DNA of 57,415 nt, taken from positions 1-57,415 of the forward strand of contig JAGOEM010000004.1 in NCBI GenBank assembly GCA_017997715.1. Reading direction: 5' to 3'. The first letter of the stretch is position 1; the number at the start of each line of letters is the position of its first letter. The notes beneath the pieces were generated by a model. That model worked only from the letters and a program-made list of their open reading frames with translations. It was not told the origin of the DNA and searched no databases. The position numbers were made by a program, and so were the translations under genes. The DNA is from Ottowia sp. Its GTDB lineage: Bacteria > Pseudomonadota > Gammaproteobacteria > Burkholderiales > Burkholderiaceae_C. Shown piece after piece: positions 8,652 through 15,958 of this stretch.

Positions 8652-9821
8652 ATGAAACTTCTGAAAACCTCTGCACTGCTGCCCCTGGCCCTGGCCGCCG
8701 CGCTGGCCGCTGGCTGCGCCCAGCAGTCCACCACGCCCAACGCCGCAGGCGCCGCCGCCAAGGTGCAAGCCAGCGACGTCAAGCGCCAGGCTTTGGCCAA
8801 AGGCCTGTATGAATTGGCCTACAGCCCGCGCCAGAACGCCGTCTTCGTCGCCTCGTCCGGCGGCTTTGGCGCCGACGCCAGCCCCGCCAAGATCCTGCGC
8901 CTGAACCCGCAGACCCTGGCCGTCGAACGCGAGATTGCGCTCGAACGCAAAGCCTTCGGCGTCACGCTGGACGACGCGGGCGGCCGCCTGTACGTGGGCA
9001 ACACGGTCGATCTGTCGGTCACCGTGGTCGACATCGTCAACAGCCGCGTGGTCGGCGTGGTGCAGCTTGAAGAAAAGGTCAAGTCGAAAGACAAGGACGG
9101 CAAGGAGATCGAACGCTACGCGCGCGACCTGCGCGAACTGGCGGTCGACCCGGCCAACAAACGCCTGTTCCTCACCGGCCATGGCGGCGGCGAAAGCGGC
9201 AGCGTGCTGTACGTCGTCAACACCGAAACGCTGAAGGTCGACAAAGTGCTGCCCGGCCTGGGCAACGCCAAGGCGCCCGGCTTCGCGTTCGACGCCGCGG
9301 GCCAGCGCCTGTTCGTCACCAACCTGCTGGGCGAGCTGATCACCATCAGCACCCGCACGCTGGAAATCACCCAGCGCGTCAAGACCGATGCCGAACAACC
9401 CCTGAACATCGCCTTCGACCCCCAATCGCAGCGCCTGTTCGTCACCGACCAGGGCGCCGAGAACATCCGCAGCTACCAGGCCAAGAGCATCCCCGGCTTT
9501 GCCTCGCAGAACCTTGGCAACCGCGTGGCGGTGTTCGACGCCAACAGCGGCAAACAGGTGCACAACATCACCACCGACGCCGGCCCCATGGGCATCCTGC
9601 TGGACGCACCGCGCCAGCGCCTGTACGTGACCCACCGCGCCGCCGGCACGGTGACCGTGTACGACAGCCGCACCTACACCCTGCTGCAAACCATCCTGCT
9701 GCCCACGCACCCCAACAGCCTGGCGCTGGACACCAAGCAGAACGTGCTGTACGTCACCGTCAAGAACGGCGAGAAAGACCCCAAGGGCAGCAACGAGAGC
9801 GTGGTGCGGATTCAGTTTTGA
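8652..9821 (+). CDS. YncE-like beta-propeller lipoprotein B
   Basis: Also 389 residues, with a lipoprotein signal (MKLLKTSALLPLALAAALAA then GC) and the same propeller blades (RLYVGNTVDLSVTVVDIV, RLFVTNLLGELITISTRT, RLYVTHRAAGTVTVYDS). It aligns end to end with lipoprotein A with roughly half the residues shared by eye, but the C-terminal blade (LPTHPNSLALDTK onward) is nearly identical, also at nucleotide level. It differs from A mainly in the middle blades, so the two may bind different ligands or partners. A strong terminator follows 96 nt after the stop and closes the module. Confidence 0.82.
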   Translation: MKLLKTSALLPLALAAALAAGCAQQSTTPNAAGAAAKVQASDVKRQALAKGLYELAYSPRQNAVFVASSGGFGADASPAKILRLNPQTLAVEREIALERKAFGVTLDDAGGRLYVGNTVDLSVTVVDIVNSRVVGVVQLEEKVKSKDKDGKEIERYARDLRELAVDPANKRLFLTGHGGGESGSVLYVVNTETLKVDKVLPGLGNAKAPGFAFDAAGQRLFVTNLLGELITISTRTLEITQRVKTDAEQPLNIAFDPQSQRLFVTDQGAENIRSYQAKSIPGFASQNLGNRVAVFDANSGKQVHNITTDAGPMGILLDAPRQRLYVTHRAAGTVTVYDSRTYTLLQTILLPTHPNSLALDTKQNVLYVTVKNGEKDPKGSNESVVRIQF

Positions 9822-9917
9822 TGCGTGCTGCGTGATGCGCTGAGCGGGGCGCGGATGCGCGGGGTGCAACGTCCCGGCGCTGCCCTTCCGTTTGGCGCTG
9901 AACACGTTGTGAAGTTG

Positions 9918-9960
9918 GCTGCCAGCGCCTGTCAGACGGGCGTTGGCAGCTTTTCTTTTT
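9918..9960 (+). terminator. Rho-independent terminator of the uptake module
   Basis: GCTGCCAGCGCC (9918-9929) pairs with GGCGTTGGCAGC (9939-9950), 12 bp with one G-U pair and a 9-nt loop, followed directly by TTTTCTTTTT. The stem and its TGTCAGACGGGCG loop side resemble the dispersed repeat (compare copy 11), so it may be a repeat copy that became a terminator. Confidence 0.85.
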
Positions 9961-10054
9961 GTAGCGTTAGGCGTGGAGGCACTTGGGCGCTGGTGTCTGG
10001 CTGGCTTGCTTGCTTGCGATGGCGGCTGTGGTTTTTGGTGGTCCGTGATCGGCT

Positions 10055-10413
10055 GAGGTTGGGAGGCCGGGAACTGCGCCCGGCGGCGCACCATCTTTTC
10101 TTGCTCGCACAAGAAAAGAAGGCAAAAGAAGTGCGCCCCGCTGTCCGTGACCCCTTCGCTTTGCTACGGGGCAACCTGCGATGCTCGCGGGCGGGGTGCG
10201 GCCGCAGAACTCACTTCGCGCCTTTGGCGCTTCGTTCAGACAGCTGCGGCTAGTCAGAGCACCAAGCGTGGACATCCTTCGGTGTCCCCGCGCAACCCGC
10301 CCGCTGCGCTTCTCGGCACGGACAGAGGGGATGGGGGAGACGATTCGGGCCATTGCTTCGCTCGGCCTGGGGAGCCCTCACCCCTGCCCTCTCCCAGGGG
10401 GAGAGGGAGGAAG
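10055..10413. repeat. Mosaic non-coding repeat, left arm
   Basis: Three conserved blocks (about 10055-10144, 10190-10258 and 10347-10413) recur in inverted orientation at 10660-11022 and are separated by segments that differ between the arms. Each block holds its own palindrome: CTTTTCTTG / CAAGAAAAG around 10095-10118, GCGCC / GGCGC around 10220-10231, and CCCTCTCCC / GGGAGAGGG around 10387-10407. Translations in all frames give only the Arg/Pro-rich products typical of such repeats. The 246-bp spacer 10414-10659 holds no gene I can support. Confidence 0.85.
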
Positions 10414-10659
10414 ACCGGGGGCTGTTGATGGGGACGTCCACAGCCACCGTTCGGGTTGAGCTTGTCCAGGCAAGCCTTGCCCGACGCTTCGAGCCTTCGT
10501 TGAGCGCCCAGCTCCGCGTGAACAGGAGAAAGCGCAGCAGGCGTGCCGCATCGACCGGTCTTCGCGCTCGATCAGGCCAGCATCAGGCCCGCACCAGCCG
10601 ACGCCCAAGCGAAGGCAAGGGCAAAGGCAAAGCCCAACGACCATCCGCCTTACCCGTGT

Positions 10660-11022
10660 CTTCCTCCCTCTCCCCCTGGGAGAGGGCAGGGGTGAGGGCT
10701 CCCCAGGCCGAGCGCAGCGATGGCCCGTATGGACTTCCACCCCTTCTGGATGCGCCTGGGTCGGGGTATGGGCGGGGTGGCGGCTGCACCGAAGGATGCA
10801 GCCGCTTCGTGATCTGACTGGCCGCAGCTGTCTGAACGAAGCGCCAAAGGCGCGAAGTGAGTTCTGCGGCCCACCCCGCCCATTCCCCGACCCAGGTCGC
10901 CCCGCAGCGAAAGCTGCGGGGTCGCAGCCAGCGGGGCGCACTTCTTTTGCCTTCTTTTCTTGTGCGAGCAAGAAAAGAGGGTGCGCCGCCGGGCGCAGCT
11001 CCCGGCCTCCCAACCTCAACCC
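10660..11022. repeat. Mosaic non-coding repeat, right arm (inverted)
   Basis: Reverse-complement counterpart of 10055-10413. Blocks at about 10660-10728, 10813-10883 and 10931-11022 match the left arm almost base for base; the intervening stretches do not. The two arms could form a large cruciform or RNA hairpin. No transposase or integrase gene is nearby. Confidence 0.85.
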
Positions 11023-11048
11023 AGCCCAACGACCGCCAAGCAAAACAC

Positions 11049-11100
11049 ATCAAACCCCATAGCTACCAACGCAAGCCAAACAAGCGCAAAAGCCAGTTTC
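11049..11100 (+). repeat. Dispersed hairpin repeat, copy 3
   Basis: CATAGCTACCAACGCAAGC, then CAAGCGCAAAAGCCAGTTT, fits the family pattern with several changes, so it is a diverged copy. It lies between the mosaic repeat and gor. Confidence 0.55.
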
Positions 11101-11408
11101 GACCGATCAAACCTCGATGATCCACGTACCGTTCGCCACGCCGCGCCACGCCCGTCCCAATCACCACCCGTCCCGCCACCCACCGCACCAAGCATCACGC
11201 ACCCAACCATCACCCAAGGCCTGGTTCAAGGCCACCAACCCCGCGCCCAGGCCAACATGCGCGCCCCAAAAAACCCCCTCCTGCATGAAAAAGCTCTTGC
11301 CGCCCCCACCTTCAACCAACCGTTCCACCTCACAAAAGCCCCAAAACACCTCGTCGGCGGGCACCGCCTACACTCGTTCAGCACTTGTTATCTGGCGTGT
11401 TTTCTCAT
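11101..11408. other. C-rich intergenic stretch upstream of gor
   Basis: About 300 bases, strongly C-rich on the plus strand with many CACCC and CCAAC runs, and unlike its neighbours in strand bias. Open frames exist on both strands but give Pro/Thr-rich products without recognisable domains. The AT-richer end (about 11375-11408) probably holds the gor promoter; I cannot fix it. Confidence 0.4.
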
Positions 11409-12800
11409 ATGACCGACTTTGACTTCGACCTTTTCATCATCGGCGGCGGCTCTGGCGGCGTGCGGGCGGCGCGGTTTGCGGCGCAGCGCGGCGCGCGCGT
11501 GGGCCTGGCGGAAAGCGGGGCCATGGGTGGCACCTGCGTCAACGTGGGGTGCATTCCCAAAAAGCTGTACAGCTTTGCCGCGCACTACGCCGAGGCGTTT
11601 GCCGAATCGCGTGGCTTTGGCTGGCAGCTGCCGGGCGCGCCCAAGCTGGACTGGGCCACGCTGAAAACCCACCGCGCCACCGAGATCACGCGTCTGAATG
11701 GCATTTACGACGGCATCGTGGCCGGCGCGGGGGCCGAACGGCTGCAAGGCCACGCCAGCCTGGTTGACGCCCACACCGTACGGGTGAAGGGCGAAGCCGG
11801 GCCCGAGCGCACAGTGCGCGCGCGCCACATCCTGATTGCCACCGGCGGCCAGCCTTTCGTGCCCGCATTCCCGGGCAGCGACCTGGTGGTGGTGTCGGAC
11901 GACATGTTTGACCTGCCCCAGTTTCCCCAACGCCTGGTGGTGGTGGGCGGCGGCTACATCGGTTGCGAGATGGCCAGCATCTTTCTGGGCCTGGGCGCGC
12001 AGGTCACGCTGGTGTACCGGGGCGAGCAGGTGCTGCGCGGTTTTGACGAAGAGGTGCGCAGCTTTGCCGCCGCCGAAATGGTGAAGGCCGGCATCGACAT
12101 CCGCACCGGCACCGACGTGAAAAGCATTCAGGCGCTGCCGGATGGCACGCGCCGCCTGCTGCTGACCGACGGCACGCAGCTGGACGCCGACGTGGTGCTG
12201 TACGCCACCGGCCGCACGCCCAACGTGGCGGGGCTGAACCTGCAAGCCGTGGGCGTGCGCCAGTCGAAAAGCGGCCACATCGAGGTGGACGCGCACTTTG
12301 CCAGCAGCGTGCCCAGCATCTTTGCGCTGGGCGACGCGGTGGGCCGCAAGAACCTGACGCCGGTGGCGCTGGCCGAGGCGATGGCGCTGGTCGACCACCT
12401 GTTTGGCCCCGCGCGGGGCAAGCCGGTGCGCGCGCCGATCGATTACGCGCTGATACCCACCGCCGTGTTCACCCATCCGCCGATTGGCACCGTGGGCCTG
12501 GGCGAAGAAGAGGCGCGCGAAAAGCTGGGCGACATCCGCGTGTTCCGCAGCGATTTCAAGCCGCTGAAGCACACGCTGAGCGGCAGCACCGAACGCACGC
12601 TGGTCAAGCTGATCGTCGACGCGGCCAGCGACCGCGTGGTGGGCCTGCACATGGTGGGCGCCGACGCGGGCGAGATCGTGCAGGGCTTTGCCGTGGCGCT
12701 GCAATGCGGCGCGACCAAGGCGCAGTTTGACGCCACCATCGGCATCCACCCGACCAGCGCGGAAGAGTTTGTGACGCTGCGCGAGGTCACGCGCAGTTGA
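11409..12800 (+). CDS. gor: Glutathione-disulfide reductase
   Basis: A 463-residue cytosolic FAD enzyme that reduces glutathione disulfide with NADPH. It has the N-terminal FAD-binding GGGSGGVRAARFAAQRG, the redox disulfide segment GGTCVNVGCIPKKLYSFA, the NADPH-binding Rossmann motif VVGGGYIGCEMASIFLGLG, the ATGRTPN element, the second FAD motif IFALGDAVG, and the C-terminal HPTSAEEFVTLR carrying the catalytic His. Length fits the family (about 450). The ATG at 11409 was chosen because it sits directly before the FAD motif; no clear ribosome binding site is visible. Other disulfide reductases (LpdA, mercuric reductase) fit the motifs less well. Confidence 0.93.
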   Translation: MTDFDFDLFIIGGGSGGVRAARFAAQRGARVGLAESGAMGGTCVNVGCIPKKLYSFAAHYAEAFAESRGFGWQLPGAPKLDWATLKTHRATEITRLNGIYDGIVAGAGAERLQGHASLVDAHTVRVKGEAGPERTVRARHILIATGGQPFVPAFPGSDLVVVSDDMFDLPQFPQRLVVVGGGYIGCEMASIFLGLGAQVTLVYRGEQVLRGFDEEVRSFAAAEMVKAGIDIRTGTDVKSIQALPDGTRRLLLTDGTQLDADVVLYATGRTPNVAGLNLQAVGVRQSKSGHIEVDAHFASSVPSIFALGDAVGRKNLTPVALAEAMALVDHLFGPARGKPVRAPIDYALIPTAVFTHPPIGTVGLGEEEAREKLGDIRVFRSDFKPLKHTLSGSTERTLVKLIVDAASDRVVGLHMVGADAGEIVQGFAVALQCGATKAQFDATIGIHPTSAEEFVTLREVTRS

Positions 12801-12858
12801 GCCAGGGGCCTTCTGCCCGTGGCCGCGGGGCAGGTCAGGCAGGCCAGGCAGCCAAGCA

Positions 12859-12925
12859 ATTACTACGTTATTGATAGCTGCCTGCGCCCGTGTATTGGGC
12901 GTCAAAGGCCTAAAACACTTAAAAA
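12859..12925 (+). repeat. Dispersed hairpin repeat, copy 4
   Basis: Close to the family consensus: TTATTGATAGCTGCCTGCGC, then CCGTGTATTGGG, then CGTCAAAGGCCTAAAA. It lies between the convergent gor and DedA-family genes, where its hairpin could act on transcripts from both sides. Confidence 0.85.
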
Positions 12926-12996
12926 GCGTGCGGCGTGCCGGCTTGGGCACTGCAGCAGATCGGCCGCCGCATGCAGCGCCGCGCCGCGCAAGCCGA

Positions 12997-13566
12997 TCAG
13001 CGCTGCGCAGCGTTGCGGCGCCGCCGCCAGTGCCACAGCGCCAGGCCCGCCATCAAGACCAGCAGCGCCAGGCCGGCCCAATGCTCGGCGTGCTCGATAC
13101 CGTGCAGCGCCCGTTCGGCGGCATGGCCAAACAGCCAGCCGGCACCGGCCACACCCACGCCCCACAGCGCCGCGCCCAGCGCGTTGAAAGCGACGAAGCG
13201 CTGCCACGGCACATGCGTGGTGCCCAGCAGAATCGGCCCCGCGATGCGCATGCCGTACATGAAGCGCACGCCCATGATCATGCCCGGGCCCCAGCGCGCC
13301 AGGCCTTTGTCCAGCCGGTCGCGGTAGCTCGTCAGCCTGGGCCAGCGCGCCAGCACGGCGGGGCCGTGGCGCCGGCCCAGGGCAAACAGCGCCACGTCGC
13401 TCAAGGCGCCCATGGCGGCGCCCAGCGCCATCACCAGCGGCAGGTGCAACAGGCCGTGGCGCGCCGCCAGGCCGGCCAGTATCAGCACGGTTTCGCCCTC
13501 CAGCAGGCAGCCCAGCGCCACCGCCCAGTAGCCGTACTGGGCGATGAAGTGGTTCAGCTGTTCCAT
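12997..13566 (-). CDS. DedA family membrane protein
   Basis: A 189-residue inner-membrane protein with the family signature: N-terminal HFIAQYGYWAVALGCLLEGE, the hydrophobic GAAMGALSDVALFALGRRHG, and the F/Y-x-R-x(3)-G-x(3)-G pattern in GVRFMYGMRIAGPILLG, which is short of the usual Pro. DedA proteins are implicated in lipid-carrier flipping and membrane homeostasis. The start at 13566 overlaps the upstream hydrolase gene by 13 bp. An alternative longer frame on this strand gives only Arg-rich sequence. Confidence 0.85.
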   Translation of the reverse strand: MEQLNHFIAQYGYWAVALGCLLEGETVLILAGLAARHGLLHLPLVMALGAAMGALSDVALFALGRRHGPAVLARWPRLTSYRDRLDKGLARWGPGMIMGVRFMYGMRIAGPILLGTTHVPWQRFVAFNALGAALWGVGVAGAGWLFGHAAERALHGIEHAEHWAGLALLVLMAGLALWHWRRRRNAAQR

Positions 13567-14321
13567 TCCGCCTCGGCCTGCGCGTGGGGTGCCGTCGCGC
13601 CCAGGGTGTGGGCCAGGCGGATCAGGTTGCCGGCGTGCAGATCGTTGCCCGGCTGTGGCGATACGTCCTTGGGGTGGGCCGCGCCAAATTCGTGTGGCCG
13701 TTCGATGTACGCGGTGCGCAAGCCGCAGGCGCGTGCCGCGGCCAAATCGTCGTGGTGGGCGGCGACCAGCATCACCGCTTCGGGCGGTACATCGAAGGTG
13801 CGCGCCACGCCCAGGTAGGTGGCGGGGTCGGGCTTGTAGGCGCGAAAGACTTCGGCGCTCAGCACCGCATCCCACGGCAGGCCGGCGCGCTTGGCCATGC
13901 GCGTCAGCAGGTTCAGGTTGCCGTTGGACAGGCTGACGATGATGAAGCGATTTTTAAGCCGCTGCAGGCCTTCCACGCTGTCGGGCCACGGCGCCAGGCG
14001 GTGCCACACGCGGTTCAGGTGCGCGCGCGCCGCTTCGTCCAGGTGGGCCAGGCCAAAGCGGGGCAGCACTTCGTCCAGGATCTGGCGATGCAGCGCGTCG
14101 ATCAGCGCCCAGGGCTGTTCGACGCGCATCACCCGCGCCATGGCCGGCGCATAGCCCGCGCGCCAGGCAAGCGCAAACGCGTCGCCATCCACCGCGGGGT
14201 GCAGCGCCTGCATTTCACGCACGATGCTGCCGTGCCAGTCGACCACGGTGCCAAAGACGTCGAAGGCCAGCACCTGCACGCTGCGGGCCAGGGGCGATGC
14301 GGGTTCAGGTAGATCGTTCAT
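13554..14321 (-). CDS. Type II haloacid dehalogenase-like HAD hydrolase
   Basis: A 255-residue cytosolic hydrolase. The four HAD motifs are visible: AFDVFGTVVDWHGS (nucleophile Asp near residue 20), SLSNGN (motif II), YKPDPATY (Lys of motif III) and the acidic AAHHDDLAAAR (motif IV). This order and spacing match L-2-haloacid dehalogenases, which hydrolyse 2-halocarboxylic acids, but many proteins of this subfamily act on other substrates. It overlaps the DedA gene. The start at 14321 (MNDLPEP) avoids a longer Arg-rich extension. Confidence 0.85.
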   Translation of the reverse strand: MNDLPEPASPLARSVQVLAFDVFGTVVDWHGSIVREMQALHPAVDGDAFALAWRAGYAPAMARVMRVEQPWALIDALHRQILDEVLPRFGLAHLDEAARAHLNRVWHRLAPWPDSVEGLQRLKNRFIIVSLSNGNLNLLTRMAKRAGLPWDAVLSAEVFRAYKPDPATYLGVARTFDVPPEAVMLVAAHHDDLAAARACGLRTAYIERPHEFGAAHPKDVSPQPGNDLHAGNLIRLAHTLGATAPHAQAEAEWNS

Positions 14322-14412
14322 GCGCGGGCGATGGGTGGGTTGACGACGCAAGTATGCGTGCCGGCGGTGCGACGGCGGCGGGCGCTAGGATGATGCCCCT
14401 AAGGAACCCTGC

Positions 14413-15576
14413 ATGACCGATCTGTCCAAAATTACCTGTATTGAAGACCTGCGGGTGCTGACCCAGCGGCGTGTGCCGCGCATGTTCTACGACTACGCCG
14501 ATTCCGGCTCGTTCACCGAAGGCACCTACCGCGCCAACCAAGCCGACTTTCAGCCGATTCTGCTGCGCCAGCGCGTGGCCGTGAACATGGAAGGGCGCAG
14601 CACCGCCACCACCATGATCGGCGCGCCGGTCAGCATGCCGGTGGCGATTGCGCCCACGGGCCTGACCGGCATGCAGCACGCCGATGGCGAGATTCTGGCG
14701 GCCAAGGCGGCCAGGAAATTCGGCGTGCCCTTCACGCTGTCGACCATGAGCATCTGCTCGATCGAAGACGTGGCGCAGCACGCCGGGCCGGGCTTCTGGT
14801 TTCAGCTGTACGTGATGCGCGACCGCGACTTTATCGAACGCCTGATCGACCGCGCCAAGGCTGCGGGCTGCGGCGCGCTGGTGATCACGCTGGATCTGCA
14901 GATCCTGGGGCAGCGCCACAAGGACATCAAGAACGGCTTGTCGACCCCGCCCAAGCCCACCATCGCCAACCTGATCAACCTGGCCACCAAGCCGCGCTGG
15001 TGCCTGGGGATGCTGGGCACGCCGCGGCGCAAGTTCGGCAACATCCACGGCCACGTCAAGGGCGTGACCGACATGAGCAACCTGGGCGCCTGGACGGCCG
15101 GGCAGTTTGACCCGCGCCTGAACTGGGGCGACGTGGAATGGATCAAGAAGCGCTGGGGCGGCAAGATCATCATCAAGGGCATCATGGAGCCCGAGGACGC
15201 GCGCCTGGCGGTCGACAGCGGCGCCGATGCGCTGATCGTCAGCAACCACGGCGGGCGCCAGCTGGACGGCGCGCCCTCGGCCATTGCCGCCCTGCCCGCC
15301 ATCGTCGACGCGGTGGGCCAGCAGATCGAGGTGCACATGGACGGCGGCATCCGCAGCGGGCAAGACGTGCTGAAAGCCTGGGCGCTGGGCGCGCGCGGCA
15401 CCTATATCGGCCGCGCTTTTCTGTACGGCCTGGGCGCGGCGGGTGAAGCGGGCGTGACCAAGGCGCTGCAGATCATCCACAAAGAGCTGGACACCAGCAT
15501 GGCCTTCTGCGGCCACACGCAGATTGGCCAGGTGGACCAGCACATCCTGCGCCCCGGCACCTACCCCACGGCTTGA
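14413..15576 (+). CDS. lldD: FMN-dependent alpha-hydroxyacid dehydrogenase (L-lactate dehydrogenase type)
   Basis: A 387-residue flavoprotein of the LldD/glycolate oxidase family, which oxidises 2-hydroxy acids such as L-lactate and passes electrons to the respiratory chain. The N-terminal substrate motif (MFYDYADSGSFTEGTYRAN), FMN-binding segments (PVAIAPTGLTGMQHADGE, FTLSTMSICSIEDVAQ), and catalytic SNHGGRQLDGAPS containing the active-site His are all visible, then the phosphate-binding MDGGIRSGQDVLKA and ALGARGTYIGRAFLYGLGA. A good ribosome binding site (AAGGA) precedes the start. It is transcribed away from the hydrolase gene. Confidence 0.9.
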   Translation: MTDLSKITCIEDLRVLTQRRVPRMFYDYADSGSFTEGTYRANQADFQPILLRQRVAVNMEGRSTATTMIGAPVSMPVAIAPTGLTGMQHADGEILAAKAARKFGVPFTLSTMSICSIEDVAQHAGPGFWFQLYVMRDRDFIERLIDRAKAAGCGALVITLDLQILGQRHKDIKNGLSTPPKPTIANLINLATKPRWCLGMLGTPRRKFGNIHGHVKGVTDMSNLGAWTAGQFDPRLNWGDVEWIKKRWGGKIIIKGIMEPEDARLAVDSGADALIVSNHGGRQLDGAPSAIAALPAIVDAVGQQIEVHMDGGIRSGQDVLKAWALGARGTYIGRAFLYGLGAAGEAGVTKALQIIHKELDTSMAFCGHTQIGQVDQHILRPGTYPTA

Positions 15577-15810
15577 CCACGGCGCGGCGTAGCGGCGCCG
15601 CACCTTTGCGCCGCCCGTTGGCGGTAACCATAGCGGCGGGCGGACTGGCTTGCTGCGGGCCACGCGCCACGCGCTGTGGCGCTGTTTCCTCTACAGCCAC
15701 GCCCACAGCAATGGCGCAAGGCAGTAGCGCAAGACGTGTCGAAAAACAACATGCCGCAGCACGCCACATCACTGACATATGTCAAATTATGTCAAGGGAT
15801 CATAAATTCA

Positions 15811-15830
15811 ATGATAATCGTTCTCATTAT
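15811..15830. promoter_or_regulatory. Fur box upstream of the fiu-like receptor gene
   Basis: ATGATAATCGTTCTCATTAT is close to the Fur consensus and sits in an AT-rich patch 129-148 nt before the chosen start. The preceding stretch 15577-15810 shows no gene; an ACATATGTCAAATTATGTCA segment (near 15775-15794) with two TATGTCA units could be a second regulator site or part of the promoter. Confidence 0.75.
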
Positions 15831-15958
15831 GAAAATGAGGCTGGGTGCCGTTGGGCCTGCGCTTCAGATTCGCAACTCAGCCAGCCAGTCCTCTGCGCCT
15901 TAGGGCCAGAACGGAGTCCAGGTCAGCCAGCCCTTTCCACCTGCCTTTCAGGACTCGC

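Noticed and set aside
9825..11422. Many open frames of 65-220 codons on both strands
   Set aside because: They fall in the mosaic repeats and the C-rich spacer; products are repeat translations with no domain or ribosome binding site.
12997..13875. Longer 292-codon version of the DedA-family gene
   Set aside because: The extra N-terminal part is out-of-frame sequence of the HAD hydrolase gene; the ATG at 13566 gives the family's normal start.
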